From: Burkholderiales bacterium
GTDB lineage: Bacteria; Pseudomonadota; Gammaproteobacteria; Burkholderiales; Burkholderiaceae_E
Assembly (NCBI GenBank): GCA_003577305.1
Contig: QEVL01000007.1
Coordinates: 62,001-126,000, forward strand
DNA length: 64,000 bases
Reading direction: 5' to 3'
This document shows positions 17,696 to 27,360 of this stretch, in pieces. How positions within the stretch are numbered: position 1 is the stretch's first letter; every line of letters starts with the position of its first letter. Under the pieces are notes generated by a model. That model did not search any database, was not told the DNA's origin, and saw only the letters and a program-made list of their open reading frames with translations. Position numbers and translations under genes: made by a program.

Positions 17696-18616
17696 ATGTC
17701 GATGGCGGACCGCGACGGTCAGATCTGGTTCGACGGCAAGATGGTCGATTGGCGCGACGCCAGGATCCACGTGCTCACCCACTCGCTGCACTACGGAATG
17801 GCGGTGTTCGAGGGAGTGCGCGCCTACAAGACGCCGTCGGGCACCTCGGTCTTCAGGCTGCCCGAGCACACGCGCCGGCTGTTCAACTCGGCCAAGATCT
17901 TCCAGATGCAGCTGCCGTACTCGTTCGACGAGATCGTCCAGGCGCAGAAAGACGTGGTGCGCGCCAACGGGCTCGAGTCGTGCTACCTGCGGCCGATCGC
18001 CTGGATCGGCTCGGAGAAGCTCGGCGTCTCGCCGCGCGGCAACTCGATCCACGTCGCGGTGGCCGCGTGGTCCTGGGGCGCGTACCTCGGCGAGGAAGGC
18101 CTCACGAAGGGCATCCGCGTGAAGACCTCCTCGTATTCGCGTCACCACGTGAACGTCTCGCTGGTGCGCGCGAAGGCGAGCGGCTACTACATCAACTCGA
18201 TCCTCGCCAACCAGGAAGTCGCCGCGCACGGCTACGACGAAGCGCTGCTGCTCGACACCGAGGGCTACGTCTCCGAGGGCGCCGGCGAGAACGTCTTCAT
18301 CGTGCGCAACGGCATCCTCTACACGCCCGACCTCGCGTCGTGCCTGGACGGCATCACCCGCGACTCGGTGATCACGATCGCCCGCGATCTCGGCGTCGAG
18401 GTGCGCGAGAAGCGCATCACCCGCGACGAGATGTACTGCGCCGACGAAGCCTTCTTCAGCGGCACCGCGGCCGAGATCACGCCGATCCGCGAACTCGACG
18501 ACCGCCAGATCGGCGAGGGTTTCCGCGGCCCGGTCACCGCCAGGCTGCAGTCGGTGTTCTTCGACGTGGTGGGCGGGCGCAACGGCAGTTACGCGAAGTG
18601 GCTCACTCCCGTCTGA
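17696..18616 (+). CDS. ilvE: Branched-chain-amino-acid aminotransferase
   Basis: A class IV PLP aminotransferase (306 residues; E. coli IlvE 309) that makes or breaks down Leu, Ile and Val by exchange with 2-oxoglutarate/glutamate. The PLP lysine is Lys 160 in VRAKASGYYINS; other hallmarks are HYGMAVFEGVRAY (32-44), EGYVSEGAGENVF and the FFSGTAAEITPI stretch near 259. GGGAG precedes ATG 17696 by eight bases. It starts the ilvE-zinc finger pair that in related genomes usually continues to waaF. Confidence 0.96.
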   Translation: MSMADRDGQIWFDGKMVDWRDARIHVLTHSLHYGMAVFEGVRAYKTPSGTSVFRLPEHTRRLFNSAKIFQMQLPYSFDEIVQAQKDVVRANGLESCYLRPIAWIGSEKLGVSPRGNSIHVAVAAWSWGAYLGEEGLTKGIRVKTSSYSRHHVNVSLVRAKASGYYINSILANQEVAAHGYDEALLLDTEGYVSEGAGENVFIVRNGILYTPDLASCLDGITRDSVITIARDLGVEVREKRITRDEMYCADEAFFSGTAAEITPIRELDDRQIGEGFRGPVTARLQSVFFDVVGGRNGSYAKWLTPV

Positions 18617-18639
18617 CGCCACACGAAGGACATCACGCG

Positions 18640-18861
18640 ATGAGCGATTCCGCCACGCGCGCCGCCGGCCTGCCGCCGCGCGGCCTGGTCGAACTCGACG
18701 CTTCCGAGCTGCCGGCGCATTGCCCGAACCCGAAGATGCCGCTGTGGTCCTCGCATCCGCGCGTCTACCTCGACGTGACGCACGGCAAGGCGGCGCAGTG
18801 CCCCTACTGCAGCACCACCTACCGGCTGGCCCCCGGCGCCATCGTCCACGACGCTCACTAG
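18640..18861 (+). CDS. CHCC-type zinc-finger protein
   Basis: A 73-residue protein ending in a zf-CHCC domain: Cys 28, His 39, Cys 54 and Cys 57 (CPNPKMPLWSSHP and CPYC) form the predicted zinc site. The family is related to the NDUFS6/13-kDa subunit of complex I and occurs widely next to ilvE and waaF in betaproteobacteria; its role there is not established. It is 23 bases downstream of ilvE with GAAGGA upstream of the start, so it is probably co-transcribed. Confidence 0.85.
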   Translation: MSDSATRAAGLPPRGLVELDASELPAHCPNPKMPLWSSHPRVYLDVTHGKAAQCPYCSTTYRLAPGAIVHDAH

Positions 18862-19026
18862 CCGCGCCCCGGCGCGCCGGTGATTCGCCCGGTCGACGCG
18901 AGCGCCGACGGGGCCCTTCTTGCGGCAGATCAAGGACGCCTCCGCCGGCAAGCGATGTAGTGGTCGACTGGACATCGACGTGCCGGCCTTCGCGCGAAGA
19001 AACGCGGATCCGGTCGAGGAGGCATC

Positions 19027-19584
19027 GTGCTGCAGATCATCGTCCAGGGGCGCGGCGGACAAGGCGCGCAAACCGCGGGCAACCTGCTCGCCACCGCGTT
19101 CTTCGCCGAAGGCCGGCAGGTGCAGAGCTTCGCGAGCTACGGCGGCGCAAGGCGCGGAACGCCGGTCAGCTCGTACATTCGCGTCGACGACAGGCCGATT
19201 CGCGTACGCTGCGACATCGAGGCGGCCGACGCCATCCTCTGCTTCGACGCCAGCCTGCTCGAGGGCCGGCTCCTCGCGAGCGCCGCGCCGCACGCGCTGA
19301 TCGTCGTGAACTCCGCGCAGCCGCCGCAGCATTTCGCGGCGCTGCTGCCGGGCCGCCGCGTGATTGCGGTCGACGCGATCGCGGTCGCACGCCGCCACGG
19401 GCTGGGGCGCATCGTCAATTCGGTGCTGCTCGGCGCGCTGGCGCGCGCCACCGGCAAGCCGTCGCTCGAGGCGCTGCAGCGCACGCTGATCGACGAAGCG
19501 CCCAGGCAGAAGGAGGCGAACGCCGCCGCCTGCGAAGAAGGCTGGCGCAGCGTCGACGCGCAACTTCAGCGGAGCGCCGCATGA
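19027..19584 (+). CDS. 2-oxoacid:acceptor oxidoreductase, gamma subunit
   Basis: The 185-residue protein is the catalytic-gamma domain of the pyruvate/2-oxoacid ferredoxin oxidoreductase family, which helps bind CoA. The GRGGQGAQTAGNLLA motif is at residues 8-22 and SYGGARRGTPVSS at about 37-49, both diagnostic. GTG 19027 is preceded by GAGGAGG at a good distance. It is the first gene of a four-gene run with ATGA overlaps to the next gene. PadE of phenylglyoxylate oxidoreductase is one relative with a similar gene set; the substrate here is not known. Confidence 0.9.
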   Translation: MLQIIVQGRGGQGAQTAGNLLATAFFAEGRQVQSFASYGGARRGTPVSSYIRVDDRPIRVRCDIEAADAILCFDASLLEGRLLASAAPHALIVVNSAQPPQHFAALLPGRRVIAVDAIAVARRHGLGRIVNSVLLGALARATGKPSLEALQRTLIDEAPRQKEANAAACEEGWRSVDAQLQRSAA

Positions 19585-21302
19585 ACGCACGAACCCTGCC
19601 CCCCACCACCTGGACGACCGGCAGCACCGAGGTCTTCAAGACCGGCACCTGGCGCGCGAGATTGCCGCGCCACGTGAGCGCACCCTCGCCGTGCCACGCC
19701 GCCTGCCCGGTGAACGGCGACATCGCGCACTGGATCGGCCGCGCGCGCGAACGCGACTTCCGCGGCGCATGGGAGATCCTCACGCGCAACAACCCGTTCC
19801 CCGCAGTGGCGGGCCGCGTCTGCCATCATCCCTGCGAAACCGCGTGCAACCGGCAGGGCTACGACGAGCCTTTGTCGATCTGCAGGCTCGAGCGGCACGT
19901 GGGCGACCTCGGCCTCGCGCAGGGTTGGTCGTATCCGGCGCCGGCGCTCGAGCGCAGCGAGCGCATCGCCATCGTCGGCGCCGGCCCGTCGGGGCTGTCG
20001 GCCGCCTATCACCTGCGCCGCCGCGGCTATGCGGTCACGGTGTTCGAATCGCGGCCGCGAGCCGGCGGCCTGATGCGCGACGGCATTCCCGCATACCGGT
20101 TGCCGCGCCACGTGCTCGACGGCGAGATCGCCCGCATCGTCGCGCTCGGCGTCGAGTTGCGCTGCGGCGAGCCGATCGACTCGCCGGCCGCCTTCGCGCA
20201 GCTGCGCGAGTCCTTCGATGCGGTCTACGTGGCGGCGGGCGCGCGGCTGCCGAAGCGCCTGCCGCAACTCGACTACCGGCAGCCCTGGGTGGTCGACGGG
20301 GCGACCTGGCTCGCGCAGGCGAACGCGGGCGAGGCGCCGGCCCTCGGTCGCAGCATCGTCGTGATCGGCGGCGGCAGCGCGGCGATCGACGTCGCGCGCA
20401 GCGCGCGTCGCGCAGGCCACGAGGTCACGATGCTCGCGCTCGAATCGCGCGAGCAGATGCCGGCGCAGCGCGCCGAGGTCGAGGAGGCGCTCGAGGAGGG
20501 CGTGCAGCTCGTCGACGGCGCGTCGCTCGTGCGCGCCGGCCGCGAGCAGGGTCGCGTCACGCTCGAATGCGCGCGCGTGAATTTCGTCGCGGGCGCCGAG
20601 CGCGGCCGCTTTCGCGTCGAGCCGATCCCCGGCAGCGGGTTCTGCCTCGAGGCCGACGCGATCGTGCCGTCGATCGGCCAGGATCCCGACCTCGCCCCCT
20701 TCGCGCAGTCGGTGCCGGCCGACGGCGCGCTGCTGCGGGTCGACGCGCAGCAGGCCACCGAGGCCGAGGGAGTCTACGCCGGCGGCGACGTCGCGAGCAT
20801 GGCGCGCTTCGTCACCGAGGCGATCGGCATGGGCAAGCGCGCGGCGCTCGCGATCGATCGTGCGTTGTCGGAGAAGGCCGTCCCCGTGCCGGTGCCGGAG
20901 GGCGCCGGCGAGAACGCGTTGCGCGCGAGTCTCGCCGGCGCGCGCCTGCCGGGCCTGGGCATCGACGTGCAGCAGCTCGTTCCGCTCGATGCGATCGCCA
21001 CCTTCTATTACCCGCAGGCGCCGCGCGCGCCCGAAGCGCGCCTTCCCGTGTCCGAGCGGCTCGGCGACGCGGAAGTGCAGCTCGGCCTCGAGATCGAGCG
21101 CGCGCTCGCCGAGGCCCGGCGCTGTTTTTCGTGCGGCACCTGCATCTCGTGCGACAACTGCTTCCACTACTGCCCCGACCTCGCGATCCGGCGCCTGCCC
21201 GACGGCGGCTACGAAGTCGATGGCAATTACTGCAAGGGCTGCGGCATCTGCGTGCGCGAGTGCCCGACCGGCTCGATGGAAATGATCGAGGAGGTGAAAT
21301 GA
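19581..21302 (+). CDS. FAD/NAD(P)-dependent oxidoreductase (GltD-like) fused to a 2[4Fe-4S] ferredoxin domain
   Basis: The 573-residue protein links NAD(P)H to the iron-sulfur centres of the 2-oxoacid oxidoreductase. Order of domains: N-terminal GltD-type Fe-S domain (Cys 38, 42, 81, 85, 89); an FAD Rossmann fold with VGAGPSGLSAAYHL at about 133; an NAD(P) fold with VIGGGSAAIDVARSA near 260; and a C-terminal bacterial ferredoxin domain with CFSCGTCISCDNCFHYCP near 514 and CKGCGICVRECP near 551. The start ATG overlaps the gamma-subunit stop codon. PadH of phenylglyoxylate:NAD+ oxidoreductase is a flavoprotein with a comparable job; here it looks fused with the ferredoxin (delta) subunit, which would explain why no separate delta gene is present. 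Confidence 0.88.
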   Translation: MNARTLPPTTWTTGSTEVFKTGTWRARLPRHVSAPSPCHAACPVNGDIAHWIGRARERDFRGAWEILTRNNPFPAVAGRVCHHPCETACNRQGYDEPLSICRLERHVGDLGLAQGWSYPAPALERSERIAIVGAGPSGLSAAYHLRRRGYAVTVFESRPRAGGLMRDGIPAYRLPRHVLDGEIARIVALGVELRCGEPIDSPAAFAQLRESFDAVYVAAGARLPKRLPQLDYRQPWVVDGATWLAQANAGEAPALGRSIVVIGGGSAAIDVARSARRAGHEVTMLALESREQMPAQRAEVEEALEEGVQLVDGASLVRAGREQGRVTLECARVNFVAGAERGRFRVEPIPGSGFCLEADAIVPSIGQDPDLAPFAQSVPADGALLRVDAQQATEAEGVYAGGDVASMARFVTEAIGMGKRAALAIDRALSEKAVPVPVPEGAGENALRASLAGARLPGLGIDVQQLVPLDAIATFYYPQAPRAPEARLPVSERLGDAEVQLGLEIERALAEARRCFSCGTCISCDNCFHYCPDLAIRRLPDGGYEVDGNYCKGCGICVRECPTGSMEMIEEVK

Positions 21303-22522
21303 GCAAGGTCCTGTCGCGGCCCGATGCGCTGAACGCCGCGGGCACGGCACCGAGCGCGAGCGGCGCGCCTGCGCGCGAACGCACGATGCTGCTCACCGGC
21401 AACCACGCGGTGGCCTGGGCCGCGAAGCTCGCGCGTCCGAAATTCGCGCCCGGCTATCCGATCACGCCCCAGACGCCGATCCTCGAGAAGCTCACCGAGT
21501 TCGAGGCCGCCGGCGAGTTCGACGCCGAAGTCATCACGCCCGAGTCGGAGCACTCGGTGATGGCCGCGTGCATTCCGGCCTCGCTCGCCGGAGTGCGCGT
21601 GTTCACCGCGACCGCCTCGCAGGGCCTGCTGCTGATGCACGAGGTGCTGCACTACGCCAGCGGCGCGCGCGCGCCGATCGTAGTGGCCAACGTGAATCGC
21701 ACGGTCGCGTCGCCGTGGGCGTTCTGGCCCGACCAGACCGACAGCCTCGCGCAGCGCGACACCGGCTGGATCCAGCTCTACAGCGAAAGCGCCCAGGAAT
21801 CGCTCGACAGCGTGATCCAGGCGTTTCGCATCGCCGAAGCGGTGCTGGTTCCGGCGATGGTGAACCACGACGCGTTCTACGTCTCGCACGCGCTCGAGCC
21901 GGTGAAGGTGCCGGCGCAGGAACTGGTCGATGCGTACCTGCCCGAATACGCGCCCCCGCACCGCATCGACCCGGCGCAGGTCGAATCGTGGGGCAACGTG
22001 GTCACGCAGGAGATGTTCGCGCGGCACCGGCGCGAACTCGCCGAAGCGATGGCGAAGGTGCCGCAGCTCGCGGCCGAGGTCGACCGCGAATGGGCGCGGC
22101 TCACCGGCCGCAGCTGGGGCATCGTCGAGCGCTATCGCTGCGACGGCGCGCGCACGGTGCTGGTGACCATGGGCAGCATGTGCGGCACCGCGCGCGACGC
22201 CGTCGACGCGATGCGCGACGCGGGGGTCGCGGTCGGCCTGGTGAAGGTGCGGCTGTTCCGGCCGTTGCCGGTCGCCGCGCTGCGGGCGGCGCTCGCCGGC
22301 GTCGCCGAGGCGATCGTTCTCGACCGCAACTATTCGCCGGGCTGCGGCGGCGTGCTGCACCAGGAGTTGCGCTCGGCGCTCTACGGAATGCCCGATGCGC
22401 CCACGATCCGCGGGCTGCTCGCCGGGGTCGGCGGCGTGAACGTGCCGCCCGAGCGCATCTGCGAATTCGTGCGCAACGCCGCGTCTTGCGACGCTGGCCC
22501 CGAGTCGGTCTGGCTGAGCTGA
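21299..22522 (+). CDS. 2-oxoacid:acceptor oxidoreductase, alpha subunit
   Basis: The 407-residue PorA-type subunit has the pyrimidine-binding TPP domain, with [12 protein letters not shown] at about 33-44, [12 protein letters not shown] near 52-63 and ESEHSVMAA near 82 (the conserved Glu-rich activation region). A C-terminal transketolase-like domain follows ([19 protein letters not shown] and RLFRPLP). It overlaps the previous gene by ATGA. Function needs the beta subunit encoded next. Residues lining the substrate pocket cannot be interpreted from sequence alone. Confidence 0.9.
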   Translation: MSKVLSRPDALNAAGTAPSASGAPARERTMLLTGNHAVAWAAKLARPKFAPGYPITPQTPILEKLTEFEAAGEFDAEVITPESEHSVMAACIPASLAGVRVFTATASQGLLLMHEVLHYASGARAPIVVANVNRTVASPWAFWPDQTDSLAQRDTGWIQLYSESAQESLDSVIQAFRIAEAVLVPAMVNHDAFYVSHALEPVKVPAQELVDAYLPEYAPPHRIDPAQVESWGNVVTQEMFARHRRELAEAMAKVPQLAAEVDREWARLTGRSWGIVERYRCDGARTVLVTMGSMCGTARDAVDAMRDAGVAVGLVKVRLFRPLPVAALRAALAGVAEAIVLDRNYSPGCGGVLHQELRSALYGMPDAPTIRGLLAGVGGVNVPPERICEFVRNAASCDAGPESVWLS

Positions 22523-22550
22523 CGCGCTGCGCGAGAACGGGGAGATCGCG

Positions 22551-23450
22551 ATGAAAAGGCTCGAAGTCGTGGAAGAAGCGATGTTCTGCTCGGGGCACGC
22601 AGCGTGCCCGGGCTGCATCGAGGCGCTCTCGGTGCGGCACGTGCTCGCCACGCTCGGGCCGGACACGGTCGCCGTCGTCCCGCCGTCGTGCATGGCGATC
22701 ATCGCCGGGCCGCAGCCGTTCTCGTCGCTGCGCATCCCGGTGTACCAGCCGACGCTGGAGTCGAGTGCCGCGGCCGCCTCGGGGCTGCGCCGCGCGCTCG
22801 ACGCGCAAGGCAAGCGCGACACGCAGGTGGTCGTCTTCGCCGGCGACGGCGGCACCTACGACATCGGTTTCCAGTGCCTGTCGTCGGCGGTCGAGCGCAA
22901 CGAGAACTTCCTCTACGTGTGCCTCGACAACGAGGGCTACATGAACACCGGAGCGCAGAAGTCGTCGTCGACGCCGCGCTTCGCGTCGACCGGATCGACT
23001 CCCGCCGGCAAGCTCTCGCGAAAGAAAAACCTCACCGAGATCATGGCCGCTCACGACATCCCGTATGCGGCGACGGCCACTGCCGGCTTCCTGCCCGACC
23101 TGGTGGGCAAGGTGAACAGGGCGAAGGCGATCCGCGGCACGCGACTGCTCACGCTTCTGATCCCGTGCATCGACGGCTGGGGCCTGCCCGACGACGGCGG
23201 GCTGCGTGCCGCACGCTTCGCGGTCGAGAGCGGCGTGTTCCCGCTGTACGAGGTCGAGCACGGCCACCGCTACACGCTCAATCACGCGCAGCGCACGCGC
23301 CCGGTCGCCGATTACCTCGCGCTGCAGCGCCGCTACCGGCACCTGAAGCAGGCCGAGATCGAGACGCTGCAGGCCGACGTCGAGGCCGGCTGGGAGCGGC
23401 TGCTGCAGCGGGTGGCGGCAAGCGCGGCGGTTCCCGTGGCGGCAGCGTAG
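22551..23450 (+). CDS. 2-oxoacid:acceptor oxidoreductase, beta (TPP-binding) subunit
   Basis: The 299-residue PorB-type subunit binds thiamine diphosphate through GDGGTYDIG (about 98-106) followed by [10 protein letters not shown], the G-D-G to N motif. Cys 13, 19, 22 ([12 protein letters not shown]), Cys 48 and the late PCIDGW cysteine are candidates for the proximal [4Fe-4S] cluster. It begins 28 bases after the alpha gene with GGGGAG upstream. Together with the three previous genes it would make a complete NAD(P)-coupled 2-oxoacid oxidoreductase producing an acyl-CoA. It ends 179 bp before waaF. Confidence 0.9.
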   Translation: MKRLEVVEEAMFCSGHAACPGCIEALSVRHVLATLGPDTVAVVPPSCMAIIAGPQPFSSLRIPVYQPTLESSAAAASGLRRALDAQGKRDTQVVVFAGDGGTYDIGFQCLSSAVERNENFLYVCLDNEGYMNTGAQKSSSTPRFASTGSTPAGKLSRKKNLTEIMAAHDIPYAATATAGFLPDLVGKVNRAKAIRGTRLLTLLIPCIDGWGLPDDGGLRAARFAVESGVFPLYEVEHGHRYTLNHAQRTRPVADYLALQRRYRHLKQAEIETLQADVEAGWERLLQRVAASAAVPVAAA

Positions 23451-23629
23451 CAGCGCAGAAAACCGCAGAAGTGGAATGCCCGGCCGGCGCACCGGCACGG
23501 GTCGGGCACTGTCGATGCGGCCGACGTGAGAAAGGTCGCCGTGCGGCGCCCGTCGGTCCGCCACAATGGCCTGCCCAAGCGTACGATCGAGCCAAGAACA
23601 GCCAGAATGAGTCCGGCCGGGGACCCTGC

Positions 23630-24682
23630 ATGAGCGCGAGCGCGCTGTTGATCGCTCCGGACAGCATCGGCGAAGCCGTGATGGCTCAGCCGCTGCTGGC
23701 CCTGTTGCGCCAGCGCGAACCGGCGCTGCGCATCGACGTGCTGTGCCCGCGCCGCCTCGCATCGGTGTTCCGCGCCATGCCGGAGGTGGGCGAAGTGTTC
23801 GATGCGGCCGGCACGGGCCCTGCGCTCGTGCGCCTGGGCCGCGCATGCCGGCTCGGCTGGCGGCTGCGCAGGCGCGACTACCGCCGCGCCTACGCGCTGG
23901 CCGACCTGCCCGGTTCGACGCTCGCCACACTGATCGCCGGAATCCCCGAGCGCATCGGCTACCGTGGCGACGCGCATCGGCTGCTGCTGAACCGGGTCCA
24001 CGAGCCGCAGGCTGCCGACCCGCTTCCACGGGTCGAACACTACGCTCGACTGGCGTTTGCGCCGCGCGAACCGCTGACGGGCGGGCTGCCCGCGCCTCGC
24101 CTGGCGAGGCGCGTGGCGCGGGAGCGCGCGGTGCGCGCGCGCTTCGCCCTCGATCCGTCCGCGCCACTGATCGCGCTGTGCCCCGACGCCGACGGCAGCC
24201 CGGGGGGCTGGCCCAGGCGCCACTATGCGGCGCTGGCGAACCTGCTGGTCGACGAGTGGCCCGAGGCGCAACTGGTGCTGATCGGTTCGGCGCGCAACCG
24301 CGCGGCGGCCACCGAAATCGCCGCGCTGTCCGGCGTGTCGCTGCACAACCTGGCGGGCGAGACCTCGGTCGGCGAAGCGATCGCCCTGGTTTCGCAGGCC
24401 AGCGGCGTGGTTTCCGGCAACACCGGCCTGATGCACCTGGCGGCGGCATTCGGGCGGCCGCAGGTGGCGATCTTCGGCAGCGGCGACCCGCGCCACAGCC
24501 CGCCGCGCTCGCCGCGCGCCCGCGTCGAGTGGCTCCATCCGGATTGCCCCCCGCCGTGCGCACCGCCCGCCTGCATCGAGTGCGAGCCCGACTGCCTGGA
24601 CCGCATCACCCCGTCGGCGGTCTTCGAGAGCCTGTCGAGGGTGATGCGCTTCGAGCCGGCCGGCGCGCGCCCGGTGCGCTGA
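23630..24682 (+). CDS. waaF: Lipopolysaccharide heptosyltransferase (family GT9, WaaF-like)
   Basis: The 350-residue enzyme adds heptose to the LPS inner core from ADP-heptose at the inner face of the membrane. GT9 features are ALLIAPDSIGEAVMAQPLL at the start (the D-S/N-I-G donor loop), CPDADGSPGGWPRRHYAAL near 183-201 and VSGNTGLMHLAAAFGRPQVAIFG at about 261-283. The C-terminal Cys-rich segment (CPPPCAPPACIECEPDC) resembles WaaF ends. ATG 23630 is the start; an upstream ATG at 23607 is out of frame. The usual ilvE-zinc finger-waaF order is split here by the oxidoreductase genes. Confidence 0.88.
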   Translation: MSASALLIAPDSIGEAVMAQPLLALLRQREPALRIDVLCPRRLASVFRAMPEVGEVFDAAGTGPALVRLGRACRLGWRLRRRDYRRAYALADLPGSTLATLIAGIPERIGYRGDAHRLLLNRVHEPQAADPLPRVEHYARLAFAPREPLTGGLPAPRLARRVARERAVRARFALDPSAPLIALCPDADGSPGGWPRRHYAALANLLVDEWPEAQLVLIGSARNRAAATEIAALSGVSLHNLAGETSVGEAIALVSQASGVVSGNTGLMHLAAAFGRPQVAIFGSGDPRHSPPRSPRARVEWLHPDCPPPCAPPACIECEPDCLDRITPSAVFESLSRVMRFEPAGARPVR

Positions 24683-24730
24683 ACACGCGCCGCGAACCGC
24701 ATACACTGCGGGTTTCGCAGCAGGTCAGCG

Positions 24731-25159
24731 ATGCGCCGCGTGCCGATTCTCTCCACCGCCGAAGCCGCCGAGGAAGCCTTCTACGACGCGATGCGACGCG
24801 CCGACCTCGAGGCGATGATGGCCCTGTGGGCCGACGACGACGAGGTGATGTGCGTGCATCCGGGGCACCAGCGCCTGATCGGGCTCGAGGCGATCCGCTC
24901 CTCGTGGGCTGCGATCTTCGCCGGCGGCGGGGTGGACGTGCGCATCGGCGAAGTGCGCGCGCTCACCGGGGCGATGCTCGCCGTGCACAACCTGGTCGAG
25001 CAGGTGGTCGTTGCCGGCCGCACCGGCCAGGAGCTGGTCCGCTGCGTGACGACCAACGTCTACATCAAGCACGCCAGCGGCTGGCGCATCCTGCTGCACC
25101 ACTCCGGCCCCGGCTCCGGCGAGCCGCCGACGCTCGCCGGCTCGACGATACTGCACTGA
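24731..25159 (+). CDS. NTF2/SnoaL-like (DUF4440-type) protein
   Basis: A 142-residue single-domain protein with the cone-shaped NTF2 fold pattern: helix (AEEAFYDAMRRADLEAMMALWADDDEVMCVHPGH), then strands ending in NVYIKHASGWRILLHHSG. Such proteins bind small molecules or act as ketosteroid-isomerase-like enzymes; the ligand is unknown. It follows waaF by 48 bases and is probably co-transcribed. Confidence 0.8.
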   Translation: MRRVPILSTAEAAEEAFYDAMRRADLEAMMALWADDDEVMCVHPGHQRLIGLEAIRSSWAAIFAGGGVDVRIGEVRALTGAMLAVHNLVEQVVVAGRTGQELVRCVTTNVYIKHASGWRILLHHSGPGSGEPPTLAGSTILH

Positions 25160-25221
25160 GAACGAACCGCAGATGCCCGCCGCTTCGCGCCCCGGCGAGA
25201 CCGCACCGCTGAAGCCCTCCG

Positions 25222-25770
25222 ATGGATGAACCGGTGCTTCGCGCGATGGCGCGCTGGCCGGCGGTGCCGGCCGTGTGGGGCTGGCTGCGGCTCGACCGCC
25301 GGGGCCGCTGGCTGCTGGTCGACCGCGGACGCGCCGGTTTCGACGAGGCCCGAGACGGCGCCGGCAGCCCGATCACCCATCCGCGGATCGTCGAGTTCAT
25401 CGGCCGCAACTACGCCGCCGACGAGGCCGGCCGCTGGTACTGGCAGAACGGCCCGCAGCGCGTCTACGTCGACGTGGAGGCTGCGCCGCTGGTGCTGCGC
25501 GTGCTCGCCGCCACGCCGCAACTGCGGATGGTCACTCACACCGGCGTCATCGTGGCGCGGATCGACGCGGGCTGGCTCGGCCCCGCCGGCGAAGTGCTGC
25601 TGCGCACCGACGCCGGGCCCGCGCTGGTGCACGACCTCGATCTCGCGATGCTCGACCTCGCGCAGGATGGCGAAGACGTCGTTCTCGCCACCGGCGGGCG
25701 CGCGCTGCGCCTGCGGCCCTGCGTCTGCGCCGGGCGGGTGCTGGGCTTCGTCGCGAAGCCGCGGCCCTGA
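25222..25770 (+). CDS. DUF2946 family protein
   Basis: A soluble 182-residue protein without membrane segments or a signal peptide. The opening VLRAMARWPAVPAVWGWLRLDRRGRWLLV and the IVEFIGRNYAADEAGRWYWQNGPQRVYV stretch (described by residues 43-70) match DUF2946 proteins that are conserved near waaF in Burkholderiales. Function unknown. It is the last rightward gene before the convergent bepA, 47 bp away. Confidence 0.7.
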   Translation: MDEPVLRAMARWPAVPAVWGWLRLDRRGRWLLVDRGRAGFDEARDGAGSPITHPRIVEFIGRNYAADEAGRWYWQNGPQRVYVDVEAAPLVLRVLAATPQLRMVTHTGVIVARIDAGWLGPAGEVLLRTDAGPALVHDLDLAMLDLAQDGEDVVLATGGRALRLRPCVCAGRVLGFVAKPRP

Positions 25771-25817
25771 CACTGCGGCAGGCGCGTGCGCCAGGCCGCC
25801 CGTAGCGTGAACAGCGC

Positions 25818-27308
25818 CTATCGCTGGTTCTCGCGCCGCTCCTGCTGCTCTTCGCGCCACTGCGCCTCGAGCTCGCGCCGGCGCGCGTCGACCTGCGACG
25901 CGGTGTGAAAATCGAGCCCGCCGGCGCGCTGCGCCAGGCGCAACTGCTCGATCGCCGCGGGAGTGGCGCCGAGCAGCGCATACTGCTCGGCAGCGGCCCG
26001 GTGCGCGCGAGCCGCCCGGCCCAGCCCGCCCTGTGCCTCGGAGAGCATCCGCCACAGGTCGGCGTCGCCACGGTAGAGCTTCAGCGCGTCCTCCAGCACC
26101 GGCACGGCCGCCGCGTAGTCGCGCCCGGCGAGCAGCACCGTGGCACGCATCTGCACGAGCGCCCGCGACGAAGGAAAACGCACCAGCGCCGCCTCGACGA
26201 TCGCCTGCGCAGCCGCCGCATCGCCTGCGTCGAGTGCGACGCGCGCAGCCAGCCGCTCGACGAACGGATGCCCCGCGGGCAGCTTGCGGCGCACCTCGGC
26301 GATCGCCTTGCGTGCGGCCGGCCAGTCGCGGGCTGCCGCCGCCACCGTAGCCAGCCCGAACCAGTCGGCCGCGTCGTCGATCGTGCGTTCGCGCACGCTG
26401 CGCTCGAACTGCGCGCGCGTGAGCCGCAGGCCGTCGACGCTCGTGTCCGACAGCGCGCGCAGCCGGGCGCGCGCGAGCCGGAAGTCGACGCTGTCGGCGC
26501 GCTGCCGGTAGCGGGTTTCGCCGACGCGGCTCTGGATGTCGGCCATGCGCTCGGTCGTGAGCGGGTGCGTGCGCAGGTACTCCGGCGCATTGCTGTCGTA
26601 GAGGCGACCCGCCTGCTGCAGGCGCCCGAAGAAGGACACCATGCCGTTGGCGTCGAAGCCGGCCTGGCGCAGGATGTCGAGACCGACGCGGTCGGCCTCG
26701 CGCTCGGCGTCGCGCGAGAAGCTGAGCATCTGCGACTGCGCGACCGTGCTGCCGAGCGAGGCGAGCCCGCCGATCGCCTGCGGATTCGAGCGCGCCGCCA
26801 GCACCGCGAGCACCAGCGAGGCGAGCATCACCACCGAGGCCTGGCGCTCGCGCGAGAGCATGCGCGCGAGATGTCGCTGGGTCACGTGTCCGATCTCGTG
26901 CGCGAGCACCGAGGCGAGCTCGGACTCCGATTGCGCCGCGACGATCAGGCCGGTGTGCACGCCGATGTAGCCGCCGGGCAGCGCGAACGCGTTGAGCGTG
27001 CTGTCGCGCACCAGGAAGAACTCGAAGTCGTGGCCCGACGCCGGCGTCGTCGCCGTCAGGCTCGCGGCGAAGCGGTTCAGGTAATCGGCGATCTCGACGT
27101 CGTCGTAGACGATGCCGCGCCGCCGCATCTCGCGCACGATCGACTCGCCGATGCGCCGCTCGGTGGCCGGCGACAACTCGTCGGCCGACGCGTCGCCGAG
27201 CCTGGGCAGGTTGTCGATCTGCGCGCGCGCCAGGGGCGGGCCGAGCGAGAGCGCGCCGGCCAGCAAGGCCGCAAGGCAGCGCGACGACAGGACACGGCTC
27301 GGCGACAC
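25818..27308 (-). CDS. bepA: Periplasmic M48 metalloprotease with TPR repeats (BepA-like)
   Basis: The 496-residue protein has a signal peptide (about 1-29, cleavage near LARAQ), an M48 peptidase domain and C-terminal TPR-like helices, the order seen in BepA/YfgC, which clears misassembled BAM and LptD substrates in the periplasm. The zinc motif HEIGH is at 137-141 and the third ligand lies in EREAD at 201-205. The frame starts with GTG at 27308 with no ribosome site visible. A TATGAT -10-like box lies about 30 bases upstream. It is divergent from moaC. Confidence 0.9.
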   Translation of the reverse strand: MSPSRVLSSRCLAALLAGALSLGPPLARAQIDNLPRLGDASADELSPATERRIGESIVREMRRRGIVYDDVEIADYLNRFAASLTATTPASGHDFEFFLVRDSTLNAFALPGGYIGVHTGLIVAAQSESELASVLAHEIGHVTQRHLARMLSRERQASVVMLASLVLAVLAARSNPQAIGGLASLGSTVAQSQMLSFSRDAEREADRVGLDILRQAGFDANGMVSFFGRLQQAGRLYDSNAPEYLRTHPLTTERMADIQSRVGETRYRQRADSVDFRLARARLRALSDTSVDGLRLTRAQFERSVRERTIDDAADWFGLATVAAAARDWPAARKAIAEVRRKLPAGHPFVERLAARVALDAGDAAAAQAIVEAALVRFPSSRALVQMRATVLLAGRDYAAAVPVLEDALKLYRGDADLWRMLSEAQGGLGRAARAHRAAAEQYALLGATPAAIEQLRLAQRAGGLDFHTASQVDARRRELEAQWREEQQERRENQR

Positions 27309-27333
27309 GGCGAATCCGCAAATCGGGGGTTGC

Positions 27334-27340
27334 TATCATA
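27334..27340. promoter_or_regulatory. Overlapping -10-like boxes between bepA and moaC
   Basis: The plus strand reads TATCAT (27334-27339) toward moaC and the minus strand TATGAT (27340-27335) toward bepA, in a gap of only 52 bp. No good -35 was found for either direction. Confidence 0.3.
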
Positions 27341-27360
27341 GTCGGGACCGGAGCCACACC

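Noticed and set aside
19027..23450. Calling the oxidoreductase operon a recent horizontal transfer
   Set aside because: Base composition and codon use look the same as the neighbours, and no mobile-element ends flank it; only the gene order suggests insertion.
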